From Methanosarcina mazei S-6 (GTDB taxonomy: Archaea > Halobacteriota > Methanosarcinia > Methanosarcinales > Methanosarcinaceae), in NCBI RefSeq assembly GCF_000970205.1, contig NZ_CP009512.1, positions 1,054,001 to 1,118,000 of the forward strand: 64,000 bases of DNA, written 5' to 3'. Positions 26,965 through 36,274 of this stretch are shown here, piece after piece. A program made the translations under genes and the position numbers. The notes below the pieces were generated by a model. That model saw nothing but the letters and a program-made list of their open reading frames with translations. It ran no database searches and was not told the DNA's origin. Positions within the stretch are counted from its first letter, which is position 1. Each line of letters opens with the position of its first letter.

Positions 26965-27105
26965 ATGGAGTTCAAAAGTACTTTTCATGCCATCCAAACT
27001 AAATATAACAGCACAGTAAGTAGAATAGATGTCTATGCCAATAAAACGCCATGGTTGTCAGTCAACGACTTTCAGTTTAATTCTAAATCCGTTATCATTT
27101 CTTAA
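26965..27105 (+). pseudogene. Leader-peptide ORF fused in frame to a C39-like fragment
   Basis: The frame starts MEFKSTF, as in the leader peptide ORFs, then after about 12 unrelated codons continues as RIDVYANKTPWLSVNDFQFN. That matches TIDIYANKTLGHSFNDITFD of C39-like homologue 3. A deletion removed the rest. At 46 codons it is a chimeric remnant; whether it is translated is unknown. The stretch to 27237 holds no other gene. Confidence 0.6.
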
Positions 27106-27237
27106 TGTATACTTGGAAAGCTGGATTCTGTTTGAATGGAAGTATAAAAAATGGAAGTAGAAAAGTATCTGTGGTTAAGGGTTTGAGATCTTTGAAAAAT
27201 ACGAGAGTGAGAACTTGAAGGACAGGATGTATAATTA

Positions 27238-29523
27238 ATGGAAATAAATAGACAAATAATTCATCCGCTTATATTTGTTGCTTTTTTTGTAACGATAACA
27301 GGATCAGTTGCCGGGGCAGCAGCTGCTCCTGAAGTAAACATGGAACTGGTGGGACATTTTGGCGGGACGACAGACGCTGTTGATGTCGCTGGTAATTATG
27401 CCTACGTTGGCCAGGGACAGGATTTTTTGATATTGGATATTACTAATCCCTCTTCACCTGTTTTAGTGAGTAAGATTATGACAGAAGGTTTTGTAAGGGA
27501 CATAAAAGTTTCCAGAAATTATGCTTATGTAGCCGATGACGATAATGGTCTTGTGATTGTTGATATAAGCAATCCTTCTTCTCCGACTCTCAAAGGAAGC
27601 TACAATATTCCCGGATATACTTATTGTATTACAGTTTCCGGAAATTACGCCTATGTAGCTGATAATGATGGTCTTGTGATTGTTGATATCAGTAATCCTT
27701 CTGATCCAATTCTCAAAGGACGTTATGCCGGTCCTACTGGCGATGTTGCAGTTTACGGCAATTACGCCTATGTAGCTGATTGGGGTAATGGTCTTATGAT
27801 TGTTGATATAAGCAATCCATCTTCACCAGTTCTCAAAGGAAGCTACGATACTGCCGGAGATATTTACGGTGTCTCAATTTCCGGGAATTACGCCTATGTA
27901 GCTGATGGCGATACTGGTCTTGTGATTGTTGATATAAGCAATCCTTCTTCTCCGACTCTCAAAGGAAACTACAATACTGCAGGAATTGCTTGTGATGTTT
28001 CAGTTTTGGGTAATTACGCCTACGTAGCTGATAATGATAATGGTCTTGTAATTGTTGATATAAGCGATCCTTCTTCTCCAGTTCTTAAAGGAAACGGCAG
28101 TACTACCGGATATGCTCATGGTATTGAAGTTTCCGGGAATTACGCTTATGTAGCGAATAGTAATACTGGCCTTGTAATTGTTGATATAAGCAATCCTTCT
28201 TCTCCTACTCTCAAAGGAAGTTGCGATACTATCGTAAGGGCTAAAAGTATTGCAGTTTCAGGAAATTATGCCTATATAGCCGATTGGGATAATGGCCTTG
28301 TGATTGTTGATATTAGCAATCCTTCTTCTCCCTTTCTCAAAGGAAGCTGCGATACTCCTAGATCTGCTCAAGGTGTTGCAGTTTCCGGGAATTATGCCTA
28401 TGTAGCCGATGATGATGGTCTTGTGATTGTTGATATTAGTAATCCTTCCTTTCCAATTCTAAATAAAAGTTACAATACTGGCGGATGGGCTCAAGGTATT
28501 ACAGTTTCCGGCAATTACGCATATGTAATCGATATGGCTAATGGTATTTTCATCGTCGATATCAGCAATCCTTCTTCTCCAATTCTTGAGGGAATGTATG
28601 ACACTTCCCCAATTATCATAGAAAATTATGATTATACCGGGAGTATTTGGAGTGTTTCGGTTTCCGGGAATTATGCTTATGTAGCCGATGAAGGAAATGG
28701 TCTTTTGATTGTTGATATTAGCAACCCATCTTCTCCAATTCTGAAAGGAAGCTACGATACTGCCGGACTTGCTTACGATGTTGCAGTTTCCGGAAATTAT
28801 GCCTATGTAGCTGATAGCAAAAATGGGCTTGCGATTATTGACATAAGTAATCCTTCTTCTCCAATTCTTGTGGGAAACTACAATACTTCCGGATATGCTG
28901 AATGTGTTTCAATTTCAGGCAATTACGCCTATGTAGCCGTTGATGATAGTCTTGTGGTTGTTGATATAAGCAATCCTTCTTCTCCAATTCTTAAAGGGCT
29001 TTATGCAGGTTCTGCTGGAGATATTGCAGTTTCCGGCAATTATGTCTATGCAAGCGAAGGTGTTAATGGTCTTGTTATTCTGAAAGCAAATCCAGAATCA
29101 GCATTTACTGTTGCAGACTTCAGTAGCAATATCACCTCCGGTTACGCTCCTCTCTCGATCCAGTTCAATGACCATTCTCAGAACGCAACTTCATGGAACT
29201 GGGACTTTGGAGATGGGTATAATTCAACAAATCAAAATCCGATCCATACTTACTCTTCAGCAGGAACCTATACTGTTAACCTGACAGTAATCAATGAAAA
29301 CAGAACAGCCTCAAAAGTGGCTAAGATATTCGTGCTGAATACAAGCAGTTCTACTGAAGAAAACAGTAGTGGAAGCGAAGAAACTGGTGGTGACGGGGTA
29401 ATCTTAACAAAAGATACAGGCGCTCCTACAAAAGAAAGAAAAATAACTCCTGGATTCGAAATAGTTTACTGGGTTGTAAGCCTGCTAGTTGCATTCTGGA
29501 TAAAGGGGAGTAATAAAAAGTAG
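27238..29523 (+). CDS. LVIVD-repeat beta-propeller surface protein with PKD domain
   Basis: The 761-aa protein has an N-terminal signal (about 9-29) and about 14 LVIVD-type repeats of roughly 42 residues, each VSGNYAYVAD...GLVIVDISNPSSP. A PKD domain follows at about 625-705 (FSSNITSGYAPLSIQFNDHS, SWNWDFGDG). The C-terminus has a Ser/Glu/Gly-rich linker, TPGF, a hydrophobic helix and a lysine end, which suggests surface anchoring. It is probably extracellular and binding or adhesive. It stands where C39-like gene 4 would be expected relative to the leader, so it arrived by or survived a rearrangement. Confidence 0.87.
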   Translation: MEINRQIIHPLIFVAFFVTITGSVAGAAAAPEVNMELVGHFGGTTDAVDVAGNYAYVGQGQDFLILDITNPSSPVLVSKIMTEGFVRDIKVSRNYAYVADDDNGLVIVDISNPSSPTLKGSYNIPGYTYCITVSGNYAYVADNDGLVIVDISNPSDPILKGRYAGPTGDVAVYGNYAYVADWGNGLMIVDISNPSSPVLKGSYDTAGDIYGVSISGNYAYVADGDTGLVIVDISNPSSPTLKGNYNTAGIACDVSVLGNYAYVADNDNGLVIVDISDPSSPVLKGNGSTTGYAHGIEVSGNYAYVANSNTGLVIVDISNPSSPTLKGSCDTIVRAKSIAVSGNYAYIADWDNGLVIVDISNPSSPFLKGSCDTPRSAQGVAVSGNYAYVADDDGLVIVDISNPSFPILNKSYNTGGWAQGITVSGNYAYVIDMANGIFIVDISNPSSPILEGMYDTSPIIIENYDYTGSIWSVSVSGNYAYVADEGNGLLIVDISNPSSPILKGSYDTAGLAYDVAVSGNYAYVADSKNGLAIIDISNPSSPILVGNYNTSGYAECVSISGNYAYVAVDDSLVVVDISNPSSPILKGLYAGSAGDIAVSGNYVYASEGVNGLVILKANPESAFTVADFSSNITSGYAPLSIQFNDHSQNATSWNWDFGDGYNSTNQNPIHTYSSAGTYTVNLTVINENRTASKVAKIFVLNTSSSTEENSSGSEETGGDGVILTKDTGAPTKERKITPGFEIVYWVVSLLVAFWIKGSNKK

Positions 29524-29634
29524 TTTTTATCCTGAAATTCACTTAAATTATGGAGATTTTAGAAAAATATCCAAAGTCCAAATCTTTTGATAATAGCACT
29601 GGCATGAAAGACAAACACTGATCAGGGAAAAAAG

Positions 29635-30978
29635 ATGAAAATTAAAACTATATCAACAATACCGATTGACACTTTTTCGATTTCACTCCCACCTGTAGCA
29701 ATGTCTAATAAAGCACGCAGAAAAGATACCCTCATAAGAGTTTTGGGAATAACTGCACTTGCAATTTTAATACTGACGGGCGTAGCAGGTGCAGCTCCAT
29801 TTGCATATGTGACAAGTCTGGGAGTCGACACTGGAACTGTCTTTGTAATTGATACAACGACTAACAATCTTACAGCCGTGGTACCTGTAGAAGGCTGGCC
29901 CTTTGGAGTTGCAATCAACCCTGCAGGAACAAAGGTGTATGTGGCGGACTTGTCAGGCACAAGCACCACTGTCTCTGTAATTGACACTGCGACAAATACG
30001 GTTGAAGCTGTGGTGGATGTAGGAGGTTATCCTCGGGGAGTTGCAGTCGATCCGACAGGATCAAGGGTTTATGTGACAAATCGTTACAGCGTGGTGGATA
30101 ATGACAGCAACAATGTCTCTGTAATTGACACATCCACAAACAGTGTAGTGGGCACGGTTAATGTGGGGCTGAGTACTTATAACGTTGCATTTACACCAGA
30201 TGGGAAAAAAATTTATGCTACAAACAGTCGCAACAACACTACTTCTGTAATTGATGCTACTACAAACAAAGTTACAGACACTGTACCTGTAGGAGACCAT
30301 CCTACTGATATTGCAATCAGTCCTGATGGAAATAAGGTGTACGTAACTAATTCAGGCAGCAACAATGTTTCTGTAATTGATACAGCTACAAACACAGTTA
30401 CAACCACTGTGCCGGTAGGAGACGATCCCTGTGACGTTGCATTCAGTTCTGATGGAAAAAAGGCATATGTGCCAAATAAACGAAGCGACAATGTTTCTGT
30501 AATTGACACAGCAACAAACACTGTTACAGCCACAGTTCCTGTAGGAATTACTCCTTTAGGAGTTGCAGTCACTCCAGATGGAAATAAGGTATATGTGACA
30601 AACGCCGAAAGCGACAATGTCTCTATAATTAACACAGCCACAAACAAAGTTACAGCTATGGTGAATACAGGAAAATATTATATGAACTATCCTATTGGAG
30701 TTGTAATTGTGCCTTTTATGGATTCTAATATGACTGATCAAAGCATAGGGGCAACCTCCAATGCAACTGAAGACATAGGAGTTGAAGAAACTAACTTATC
30801 ATCATCTGAAGAAAAAAACGCTGTCGAACTAAATAATTCAAACAATAATAATTCCGAATCTAATAATGGTAGTAGTTCAAATGGAAATGAATCAAACAAA
30901 AATAACTCTACTCCAGGCTTCGGATTATTGGGGAGCTTGACCTGCCTGTATGGTGGATGGAAACTCGGGAAGAAGTAA
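29635..30978 (+). CDS. YVTN beta-propeller surface protein 3
   Basis: The 447-aa protein is close to YVTN 1 (shared LIRVLGITAL signal, APFAYVTSLG first strand, about seven blades, TPGFGLLGSLTCLYGGWKLG tail). ATG 29635 has AGGGA 7 nt upstream. It adds about 22 unrelated residues before the conserved start at Met 29701, so the shorter form is possible, but that Met lacks a ribosome-binding site. The tail ends just before C39-like remnants. Confidence 0.85.
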   Translation: MKIKTISTIPIDTFSISLPPVAMSNKARRKDTLIRVLGITALAILILTGVAGAAPFAYVTSLGVDTGTVFVIDTTTNNLTAVVPVEGWPFGVAINPAGTKVYVADLSGTSTTVSVIDTATNTVEAVVDVGGYPRGVAVDPTGSRVYVTNRYSVVDNDSNNVSVIDTSTNSVVGTVNVGLSTYNVAFTPDGKKIYATNSRNNTTSVIDATTNKVTDTVPVGDHPTDIAISPDGNKVYVTNSGSNNVSVIDTATNTVTTTVPVGDDPCDVAFSSDGKKAYVPNKRSDNVSVIDTATNTVTATVPVGITPLGVAVTPDGNKVYVTNAESDNVSIINTATNKVTAMVNTGKYYMNYPIGVVIVPFMDSNMTDQSIGATSNATEDIGVEETNLSSSEEKNAVELNNSNNNNSESNNGSSSNGNESNKNNSTPGFGLLGSLTCLYGGWKLGKK

Positions 30979-30999
30979 TAAAGGGCTTGGACAACCCAA

Positions 31000-31126
31000 A
31001 GTCACTGGCATTAATGATCCAATGACTGTTGGGTCGAATGGTACGCCAAAAATTGAATTCCCCACAAGTCAAGAAAAAACGTATATATAAGCCAAAATTC
31101 CTCAAAGAAGTTCGATAAATTTCGGT
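31000..31126 (+). pseudogene. C39-like 3' remnant with half of its hairpin
   Basis: Codons read GINDPMTVGSNGTPKIEF and end KTYI then stop, matching the last 35 residues of C39-like homologues 1 and 3 around the catalytic Asp. TTCCTCAAAGAAGTTCGATAAATTT after the stop is the left arm of the 3' hairpin seen at 13645 and 20912. It joins directly to the hdrB downstream flank. Confidence 0.75.
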
Positions 31127-31194
31127 AGAGTCAAAAAAAGTGATTGGAAAAAATCGAAATAAAAAAGTGACCGGTTCAACTTTAACTCAGGTTT

Positions 31195-32139
31195 TTAGAT
31201 TATACCGGTCTTTTCAAGAAAACCTTCCAGAGGCACGGAATGAGTCTGGAAACCGCATACTTTGTAGGGGTCTGCTCCCAGTGAGAGAGCTACGAACTGG
31301 GCAATATTCATGTGAACCATATCGTATTTTACCCCAAACTCTTTTTCAATTACAGGCTGGTAGCGGTCGTACTGGATATGGCAGTTCGGGCACATGTGAA
31401 GCATTAATTCAACTCCTGCTCTCTGGAGGCTGTCCAGTTTGGCTTTGGTAACCTGCAATGAGGTGTTTTTGTTAAGGTGGATCTGCGAAAAACCCATCCC
31501 GCAGGTAAGGGAGCGGTCTTCGTACCACCTGACAGGGGATGCCCCACAGGCGGCAGCCACCGTATCTATAAGCTGGGGGTTTTCCGGGTTTCCGATCACA
31601 TCAAGATATTTGACCTTATAGTAGTGGCAGGCGTGGTGGGCAGCTGTTTTAACCCCTGAGAAATCGACTCTCTTTTCTTCCTTAATCTGACCAGCTTTAC
31701 TCAGAAGGACCTCAACGACATGATAAAAGTTAGCCCGCGGGTCCATATCGCCTTTTTCGTAAACAAGGTCGTCAAAGCCTTTTTCTTTAAATATTGAATT
31801 GACCTTATCCCGGACCTCTGGATTGTTGTTAAGTAGTTCACATGCTTCCTTGTTTACTGCGTAACAGGTTGAACAGAGGCAGGTGATGTTCGGATATCCG
31901 CACTTCCTGGCTACTGCGAAGTTTCGGGCTGCAATTGCTGCTGTTGTGAGCCCTTCAAATACATCTGTGTAGTGCCCTATACCTGTGCAGCAGGACTGTT
32001 CATCGTTTATGCAGTAATCCACCCCAAGCCTGTCAAATACGTAAGCTGTGGCGGTTTCTATTCCGGGATATTCCTGTCCGACCATGCAGCTTTTAAACAG
32101 TAATAGCTTCCTGTCCGGTATACTCTCTATCGCTTTCAA
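31195..32139 (-). CDS. hdrB: Heterodisulfide reductase subunit B
   Basis: Catalytic subunit of soluble HdrABC, which reduces the CoM-S-S-CoB heterodisulfide at two non-cubane [4Fe-4S] clusters. Both CCG motifs are present: SCMVGQ, SCCTGIGH, CLCSTC in the first half and ACHYY, AACGAS, LTCGMG, CPNCH in the second. The start is probably TTG 32139 with GGAG 9 nt upstream (314 aa); ATG 32169 or 32172 would add poorly conserved residues. The gene overlaps the end of hdrC. Its last 100 codons are the source of, or share a source with, the four fragments downstream, from which it differs at several shared positions (I/L, A/T, L/I, K/E, T/A). Confidence 0.93.
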   Translation of the reverse strand: MKAIESIPDRKLLLFKSCMVGQEYPGIETATAYVFDRLGVDYCINDEQSCCTGIGHYTDVFEGLTTAAIAARNFAVARKCGYPNITCLCSTCYAVNKEACELLNNNPEVRDKVNSIFKEKGFDDLVYEKGDMDPRANFYHVVEVLLSKAGQIKEEKRVDFSGVKTAAHHACHYYKVKYLDVIGNPENPQLIDTVAAACGASPVRWYEDRSLTCGMGFSQIHLNKNTSLQVTKAKLDSLQRAGVELMLHMCPNCHIQYDRYQPVIEKEFGVKYDMVHMNIAQFVALSLGADPYKVCGFQTHSVPLEGFLEKTGII

Positions 32140-32803
32140 AGCAAAAGTCTCCGTTCTTTTTTTCTTCATCACTGCAGTCTGCCTTCAGGAACCCGTGAAG
32201 TTTTTTTTCCTGTATCCCTGCTTTAATCCACTTTTCCCTTTCAAAATAACCTGTGCTCTCAAGAATGGCCTGGACCTCTCCATGCGTGTCCCTGACATCC
32301 CTGGGGCTGAGCCCGAGTTCGGAACGGATTGGCTCAAGGTTTCTTTTAATCCCAATCCAGCGTTCTCCAAGGTCTCTTTCCATATTCTTTACGCCGGCGC
32401 CCGGGACTTTGCTGGCTCCATTTTCTGCAAGGCACTCTCCTATCTCAAGGAAATAGGCAAGCTTCCCAATTCCGATACCCTCGTTAATAGCCATCTGGCG
32501 CAGTACCTGCACGATTGTAACAGGGCTGTTGTTCCTCGGGCAGCGCATATTGCAGGAATAGCAGTAGAAGCAGGACCAGATCATATCTGATTCAAGTACA
32601 CTGCGGTCGTTTTCCAGCACTTTTTTTACTATTTGCCTCGGACTGTAATCCGTAAACCGGGCTGCAGGGCAGGAAGCTGTGCAGGCTCCGCACTGGATAC
32701 AGCGGTCAAGCCCCAGAGATTCAGGGGTTCTGATACTCTTTTTTGCTGTCTCTGCAAGAGTATTACAGTTCGGAGTATCATATTCGTTTACATATGGAAT
32801 CAT
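32093..32803 (-). CDS. hdrC: Heterodisulfide reductase subunit C
   Basis: Iron-sulfur subunit that passes electrons from HdrA to HdrB. Two cubane motifs are seen, CIQCGACTASCPAARFTDYS at about 36-55 and CFYCYSCNMRCP near 75-86; the rest is helical. At 236 aa it is longer than the usual 180-200, with an extra C-terminal tail (EEKKNGDFCFESDREYTGQE) that overlaps the hdrB start region. Its start overlaps the hdrA stop by 4 nt, so A, C and B are translationally coupled. Confidence 0.93.
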   Translation of the reverse strand: MIPYVNEYDTPNCNTLAETAKKSIRTPESLGLDRCIQCGACTASCPAARFTDYSPRQIVKKVLENDRSVLESDMIWSCFYCYSCNMRCPRNNSPVTIVQVLRQMAINEGIGIGKLAYFLEIGECLAENGASKVPGAGVKNMERDLGERWIGIKRNLEPIRSELGLSPRDVRDTHGEVQAILESTGYFEREKWIKAGIQEKKLHGFLKADCSDEEKKNGDFCFESDREYTGQEAITV

Positions 32804-35217
32804 TTTATCATCTCTCCTTCCCGGGCAAGGCTGGTAAAAGTTCCTGCAAGCCCTTTGATATTCGGAACATACGCTTTTTTGAAATGGATCCTCTTTCCTG
32901 AATCTCCAAGTTCTTCTTTGAGTTTTTCGAAATGGCTGACAGTAAGAGGATATATCACTTCAGCTCTCGGGCTGTCAGGCGGGTCTTCCACAAAAAGAAC
33001 AGAAGACGCCCCATGCCTGAATGCATGCAGCACCAGGTCTCTGTCAACTATCAGGCAGGTAGGAACCTTGATCAATTTAACACTTGAAGGATATGTGAGC
33101 ACACTGTTACCGATATTGTCACAGGTAAGGGAAGATATTCCGCTGTTCACAAAGCCAAGTACGTCCCCTTCTTCAAGAACGCCTTCTAACTCAGCCTTTA
33201 GCTGGGATTTCGTAAAACCTGCAATCTGGACAGCTCCTTCCCTACAGAGTTCGGTACAGTACCCGCAGCCTGTGCATATAAGTGGGTCAAGAACAACCCT
33301 CCCATTTTCATTTATAGAAAGGGCATCAAACGGGCACTTAAGACATTCCCCGCACCGGGTGCAGAGTAGCTGGTTTATGGCTGCAATTTCGTTATCCAGC
33401 ACCTTCGGGCTGTCTGTAATGAAAGCCCTTGCTCTTACGGCTGCAAGTCCTGCCTGGGCAATTGTATCAGTAACATCCTTGGGGCTCTGAGCAGTGCCGC
33501 AGACAAAAATCCCATCAAGGGAACAGTCCACCGGCTTCAGTTTGGAGTGCCTCTCTTTGATGAACCCGCTTTCGTCCTGGCTGAGGTTCAGCACACTGGC
33601 AATTTTCTTTGTCCCCGGAGATGGTACCATAGCTGCGGAAAGTACTACCATGTCGGCAGGGATTTCCTTTATTTTCTGGCTAAGGGTGTCTTCAACCCTT
33701 ACAACAAGGCTCTTATCCGGTTTTTCAATGACTTCTGCAGGCCTCCCCCTCACAAAGTTAACCCCGGTCTCCTGGACTGCACGGTAGTAGTTTTCGTAAA
33801 AGCCAAAAGCCCTCATGTCAATATAGCAGATCGTGATTTCCGTTTTCGGATACCTTTTCTTTATCAGGCTTGCATGCTTCAGGGCTGCCATACAGCAGTA
33901 CCTTGAGCAGTAGCGGTTTCCTCCTTCCTTTTCGTCCCTTGAACCAACACACTGGATCATGACTATCCTTTCTGGAGTTTCAACCTCAAAGGGATGATCA
34001 GACGAGCTTTCGCACCTTGAATCACATGTTGAAGGAGCAGGGTCGCTGGAAGCTTTGCTGAAATCGGAGATCCTGAGAAGTTCCCCTTTTGTAGGTCCGT
34101 TGATGCCCAGGACTCTTGCAAGTTCCATCTGGGTAAGAACATTTTCAAAAATCCCATACCCGTACTGGGGTTTCTGGGAAACGTCATACTCTTCAAAGCC
34201 TGTTGCAACGATAACTGCACCCACATTCAGTTCTATGATCTCTTCTTTCTGAGAGAAATCGATAGCTCCTGTTTTGCAGGCTTCTGCACACTTTCCGCAG
34301 TTTTCCCCTTTTAACTGCAGGCAGCTGTCAGGGTCAATGAAGTAAACCTTGGGGACTGACTGAGAGAAACGAAGAGAAATTGCCTTTTTGTCCATATAGC
34401 CGCAGTTGAACTCGTCTTCAACAGAGACGGGACAGACCCTGCTGCACTTCCCACATGCTATACAGTTGTCTTTCACATATCTCGGTTTCTTTTTTAGCTT
34501 GACAGTAAAGTTTCCTGCGCTTCCGCTAAGCTTTTCTACTTCTGTCCAGGTCAAAAGAGTAATCCTTGGGTGGGCTGCAACCTCATTCATAAGAGGGCTG
34601 AGCGAGCACATCGCACACTCTTCAGCAAGTTTATCAGGAGAAAAGATTTTCCCGATTTTAGCCATCTGCCCGCCTATGCTTGAGTCTTTCTCCACAAGGA
34701 AAGTGGGAACCCCGTTATCTGCAAGGTTAAGAGCAGCCGTGATCCCTGCAATCCCTCCGCCGATAACAAGAACCTGCTGGGCAATGTCTACTTTTATATC
34801 TTCCAGCGGCTCTATGTTTTCCAGGCGCTTCAGCTTGGCTTTAAGGAGAGAGAGAGCTTTTTCAGTAGCTCCTGCTCTGTCAGGGTGCACCCAGGCACAC
34901 TGTTCCCTCAGGTTTGCAATCTCAAGCCCTGCCCTGTTCAATCCGGTTTCCTGTATGCACTTTTTGAAAAGAGTGCCGTGTTTGGAAGGAGTACATGAAC
35001 CTATTACCACCCTGTCCACATGCCCTTCCGAAATTTTCTTTTTAATCAGAGCCTGTCCCTGGCTTGAACACAGGTATTCATAATCATAAACTGAAAAACC
35101 TTCTGCCTTTAGGGTCTTTTTCACTATATTGATATCAACGTGTTCCGAGATATTCCCGCTGCAGTGGCAGATAAATACAGCAGCTTTGTTCAACCCGTCA
35201 GTAGTCCCGTCAGTCAT
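32800..35217 (-). CDS. hdrA: Heterodisulfide reductase subunit A, long form
   Basis: Electron-bifurcating flavoprotein subunit of HdrABC. In order: N-terminal domain with FICHCSGNI, LCSSQGQ and GSCTPSKHG; FAD-binding VLVIGGGIAGITAALNLADN at about 149-168; ferredoxin-type motifs CIACGKCSRVCPV, CLQLKGENCGKCAEACK, CTRCGECLKCP and CTGCGYCTELC. At 805 aa it exceeds the usual roughly 650. The extra C-terminal part (about 675-805, from EEGDVLGFVNSG) has the outline of an MvhD/FlpD domain but keeps almost none of the cluster cysteines. A second FAD-family sequence is not evident. Predicted transcription starts within a few bases of ATG. Confidence 0.93.
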   Translation of the reverse strand: MTDGTTDGLNKAAVFICHCSGNISEHVDINIVKKTLKAEGFSVYDYEYLCSSQGQALIKKKISEGHVDRVVIGSCTPSKHGTLFKKCIQETGLNRAGLEIANLREQCAWVHPDRAGATEKALSLLKAKLKRLENIEPLEDIKVDIAQQVLVIGGGIAGITAALNLADNGVPTFLVEKDSSIGGQMAKIGKIFSPDKLAEECAMCSLSPLMNEVAAHPRITLLTWTEVEKLSGSAGNFTVKLKKKPRYVKDNCIACGKCSRVCPVSVEDEFNCGYMDKKAISLRFSQSVPKVYFIDPDSCLQLKGENCGKCAEACKTGAIDFSQKEEIIELNVGAVIVATGFEEYDVSQKPQYGYGIFENVLTQMELARVLGINGPTKGELLRISDFSKASSDPAPSTCDSRCESSSDHPFEVETPERIVMIQCVGSRDEKEGGNRYCSRYCCMAALKHASLIKKRYPKTEITICYIDMRAFGFYENYYRAVQETGVNFVRGRPAEVIEKPDKSLVVRVEDTLSQKIKEIPADMVVLSAAMVPSPGTKKIASVLNLSQDESGFIKERHSKLKPVDCSLDGIFVCGTAQSPKDVTDTIAQAGLAAVRARAFITDSPKVLDNEIAAINQLLCTRCGECLKCPFDALSINENGRVVLDPLICTGCGYCTELCREGAVQIAGFTKSQLKAELEGVLEEGDVLGFVNSGISSLTCDNIGNSVLTYPSSVKLIKVPTCLIVDRDLVLHAFRHGASSVLFVEDPPDSPRAEVIYPLTVSHFEKLKEELGDSGKRIHFKKAYVPNIKGLAGTFTSLAREGEMIK

Positions 35218-35240
35218 TATACTAAATCTTTCAGGGATTT

Positions 35241-35250
35241 GTATATAAGA
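35241..35250 (-). promoter_or_regulatory. hdrA TATA box
   Basis: Read on -, TCTTATATAC is centred about 28 nt before the hdrA ATG. With the usual archaeal spacing of 22-27 nt the transcript would begin 0-6 nt before ATG, so the hdrACB mRNA is predicted to be nearly leaderless. No Shine-Dalgarno sequence is visible. Confidence 0.6.
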
Positions 35251-35872
35251 CTTGCCAGAAAAGGTATGCTAAATGTCTCAAAAAGGACATTTTTTTGATA
35301 GTTGTTGCAGAAACCGGATAGTTTTGGCAAGAAAAGAGGAATTTTGATGTTTATGTACAGTGTTAATCTCAGGTCCACTTTCTTAATAAACGTCTTAATT
35401 GAACAGCTATCCCGGGAAATATCTTAACCGGATAAGTATAAGATATTTGTTTTAATCCTATATATACCTGAACAAAGAACTGAAAAAGGTCCCGCTTAAA
35501 ACCATTATTATGACTATTCCTTAACCAGTTGATTACTAAAGCTTTTAAATTAATTTAGTGTTTCCCATTGTCAAAAAGTTATTATATACATATTATTATA
35601 TATAGGGAGAGAGTATTATAATTATTTAAACCAACTGAGATGCCAGGTTTTTCAGGCACTGTCTCAGATTTTAAATTTAAAAATAGAAATATATTAAGCA
35701 CAGAAACAAAAATAGTCATTTGAATTGCCGTTAAAAAATCACTGGCAATTTTTAAATGTCCGGTAAACCATAAAATTATTCGTTTAAAATAATATATTTC
35801 TATTTATCTGATGATACTGGATAAGATAAGATACCGGAATAGACTCAAGGAAATTACCGGTATAAACGGCAG
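35251..35872. other. Divergent intergenic region upstream of hdrA and a winged-helix gene
   Basis: AT-rich, no ORF supported. TATA-like tracts occur near 35583-35602 (TATATACATATTATTATATATAG) and 35790-35800 (AATAATATATTTC), the latter suited to the gene at 35873. Operators for the neighbouring regulator would be expected here, but I see no clear palindrome. Confidence 0.4.
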
Positions 35873-36274
35873 ATGATAGTTGTGGCAGATAATGGGCTAA
35901 CATTAGAAGGCAATGATTTTAAAATGGGAGAGGTAGAGTACGAAATGGTCGAGCTTCTAAGGAGGCTCAATATAAACAGGCCTGTCGCCCTGACCCTTGC
36001 ATGTCTCTCAAAAGGGGAAGAAATTTCTTCCCAGTGTATAGAAATGGTATCAGGTCTAAGGCAACCTGAAGTCAGCATTGCAATGCGTTACCTTCGTGAG
36101 AACGACTGGGTAGACATGAGGGAAGAAAAAAAGAACCACGGCAAAGGCAGACCTGTAAAGCTCTACAGGCTGACGGTCCAGATGGAAACGATTATCAACA
36201 CAATTGAAGAAAACGTCATTGCTGAGAGCAAAACTATTCTCCAGAACATAGAACGTCTCAAGCATCTATCCTGA
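35873..36274 (+). CDS. Winged-helix transcriptional regulator A
   Basis: A 133-aa DNA-binding protein. Residues about 50-105 form a winged helix-turn-helix with EISSQCIEMVSGLRQPEVSI as helix-turn-helix and KGRPVKLYRL in the wing. A C-terminal helix (about 107-133, AESKTILQNIERLKHL) probably mediates dimerisation. No sensor domain is present. It is divergent from hdrACB, so control of that operon is plausible but not shown. No clear ribosome-binding site precedes ATG 35873; GTG 35882 is an alternative. The gene at 37275 is a close paralogue. Confidence 0.82.
   Translation: MIVVADNGLTLEGNDFKMGEVEYEMVELLRRLNINRPVALTLACLSKGEEISSQCIEMVSGLRQPEVSIAMRYLRENDWVDMREEKKNHGKGRPVKLYRLTVQMETIINTIEENVIAESKTILQNIERLKHLS

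Noticed and set aside
32633-35083. Several long + strand ORFs opposite hdrC and hdrA
   Set aside because: They are shadows of hdrA/hdrC codon bias; hdrA carries the complete set of cluster motifs.
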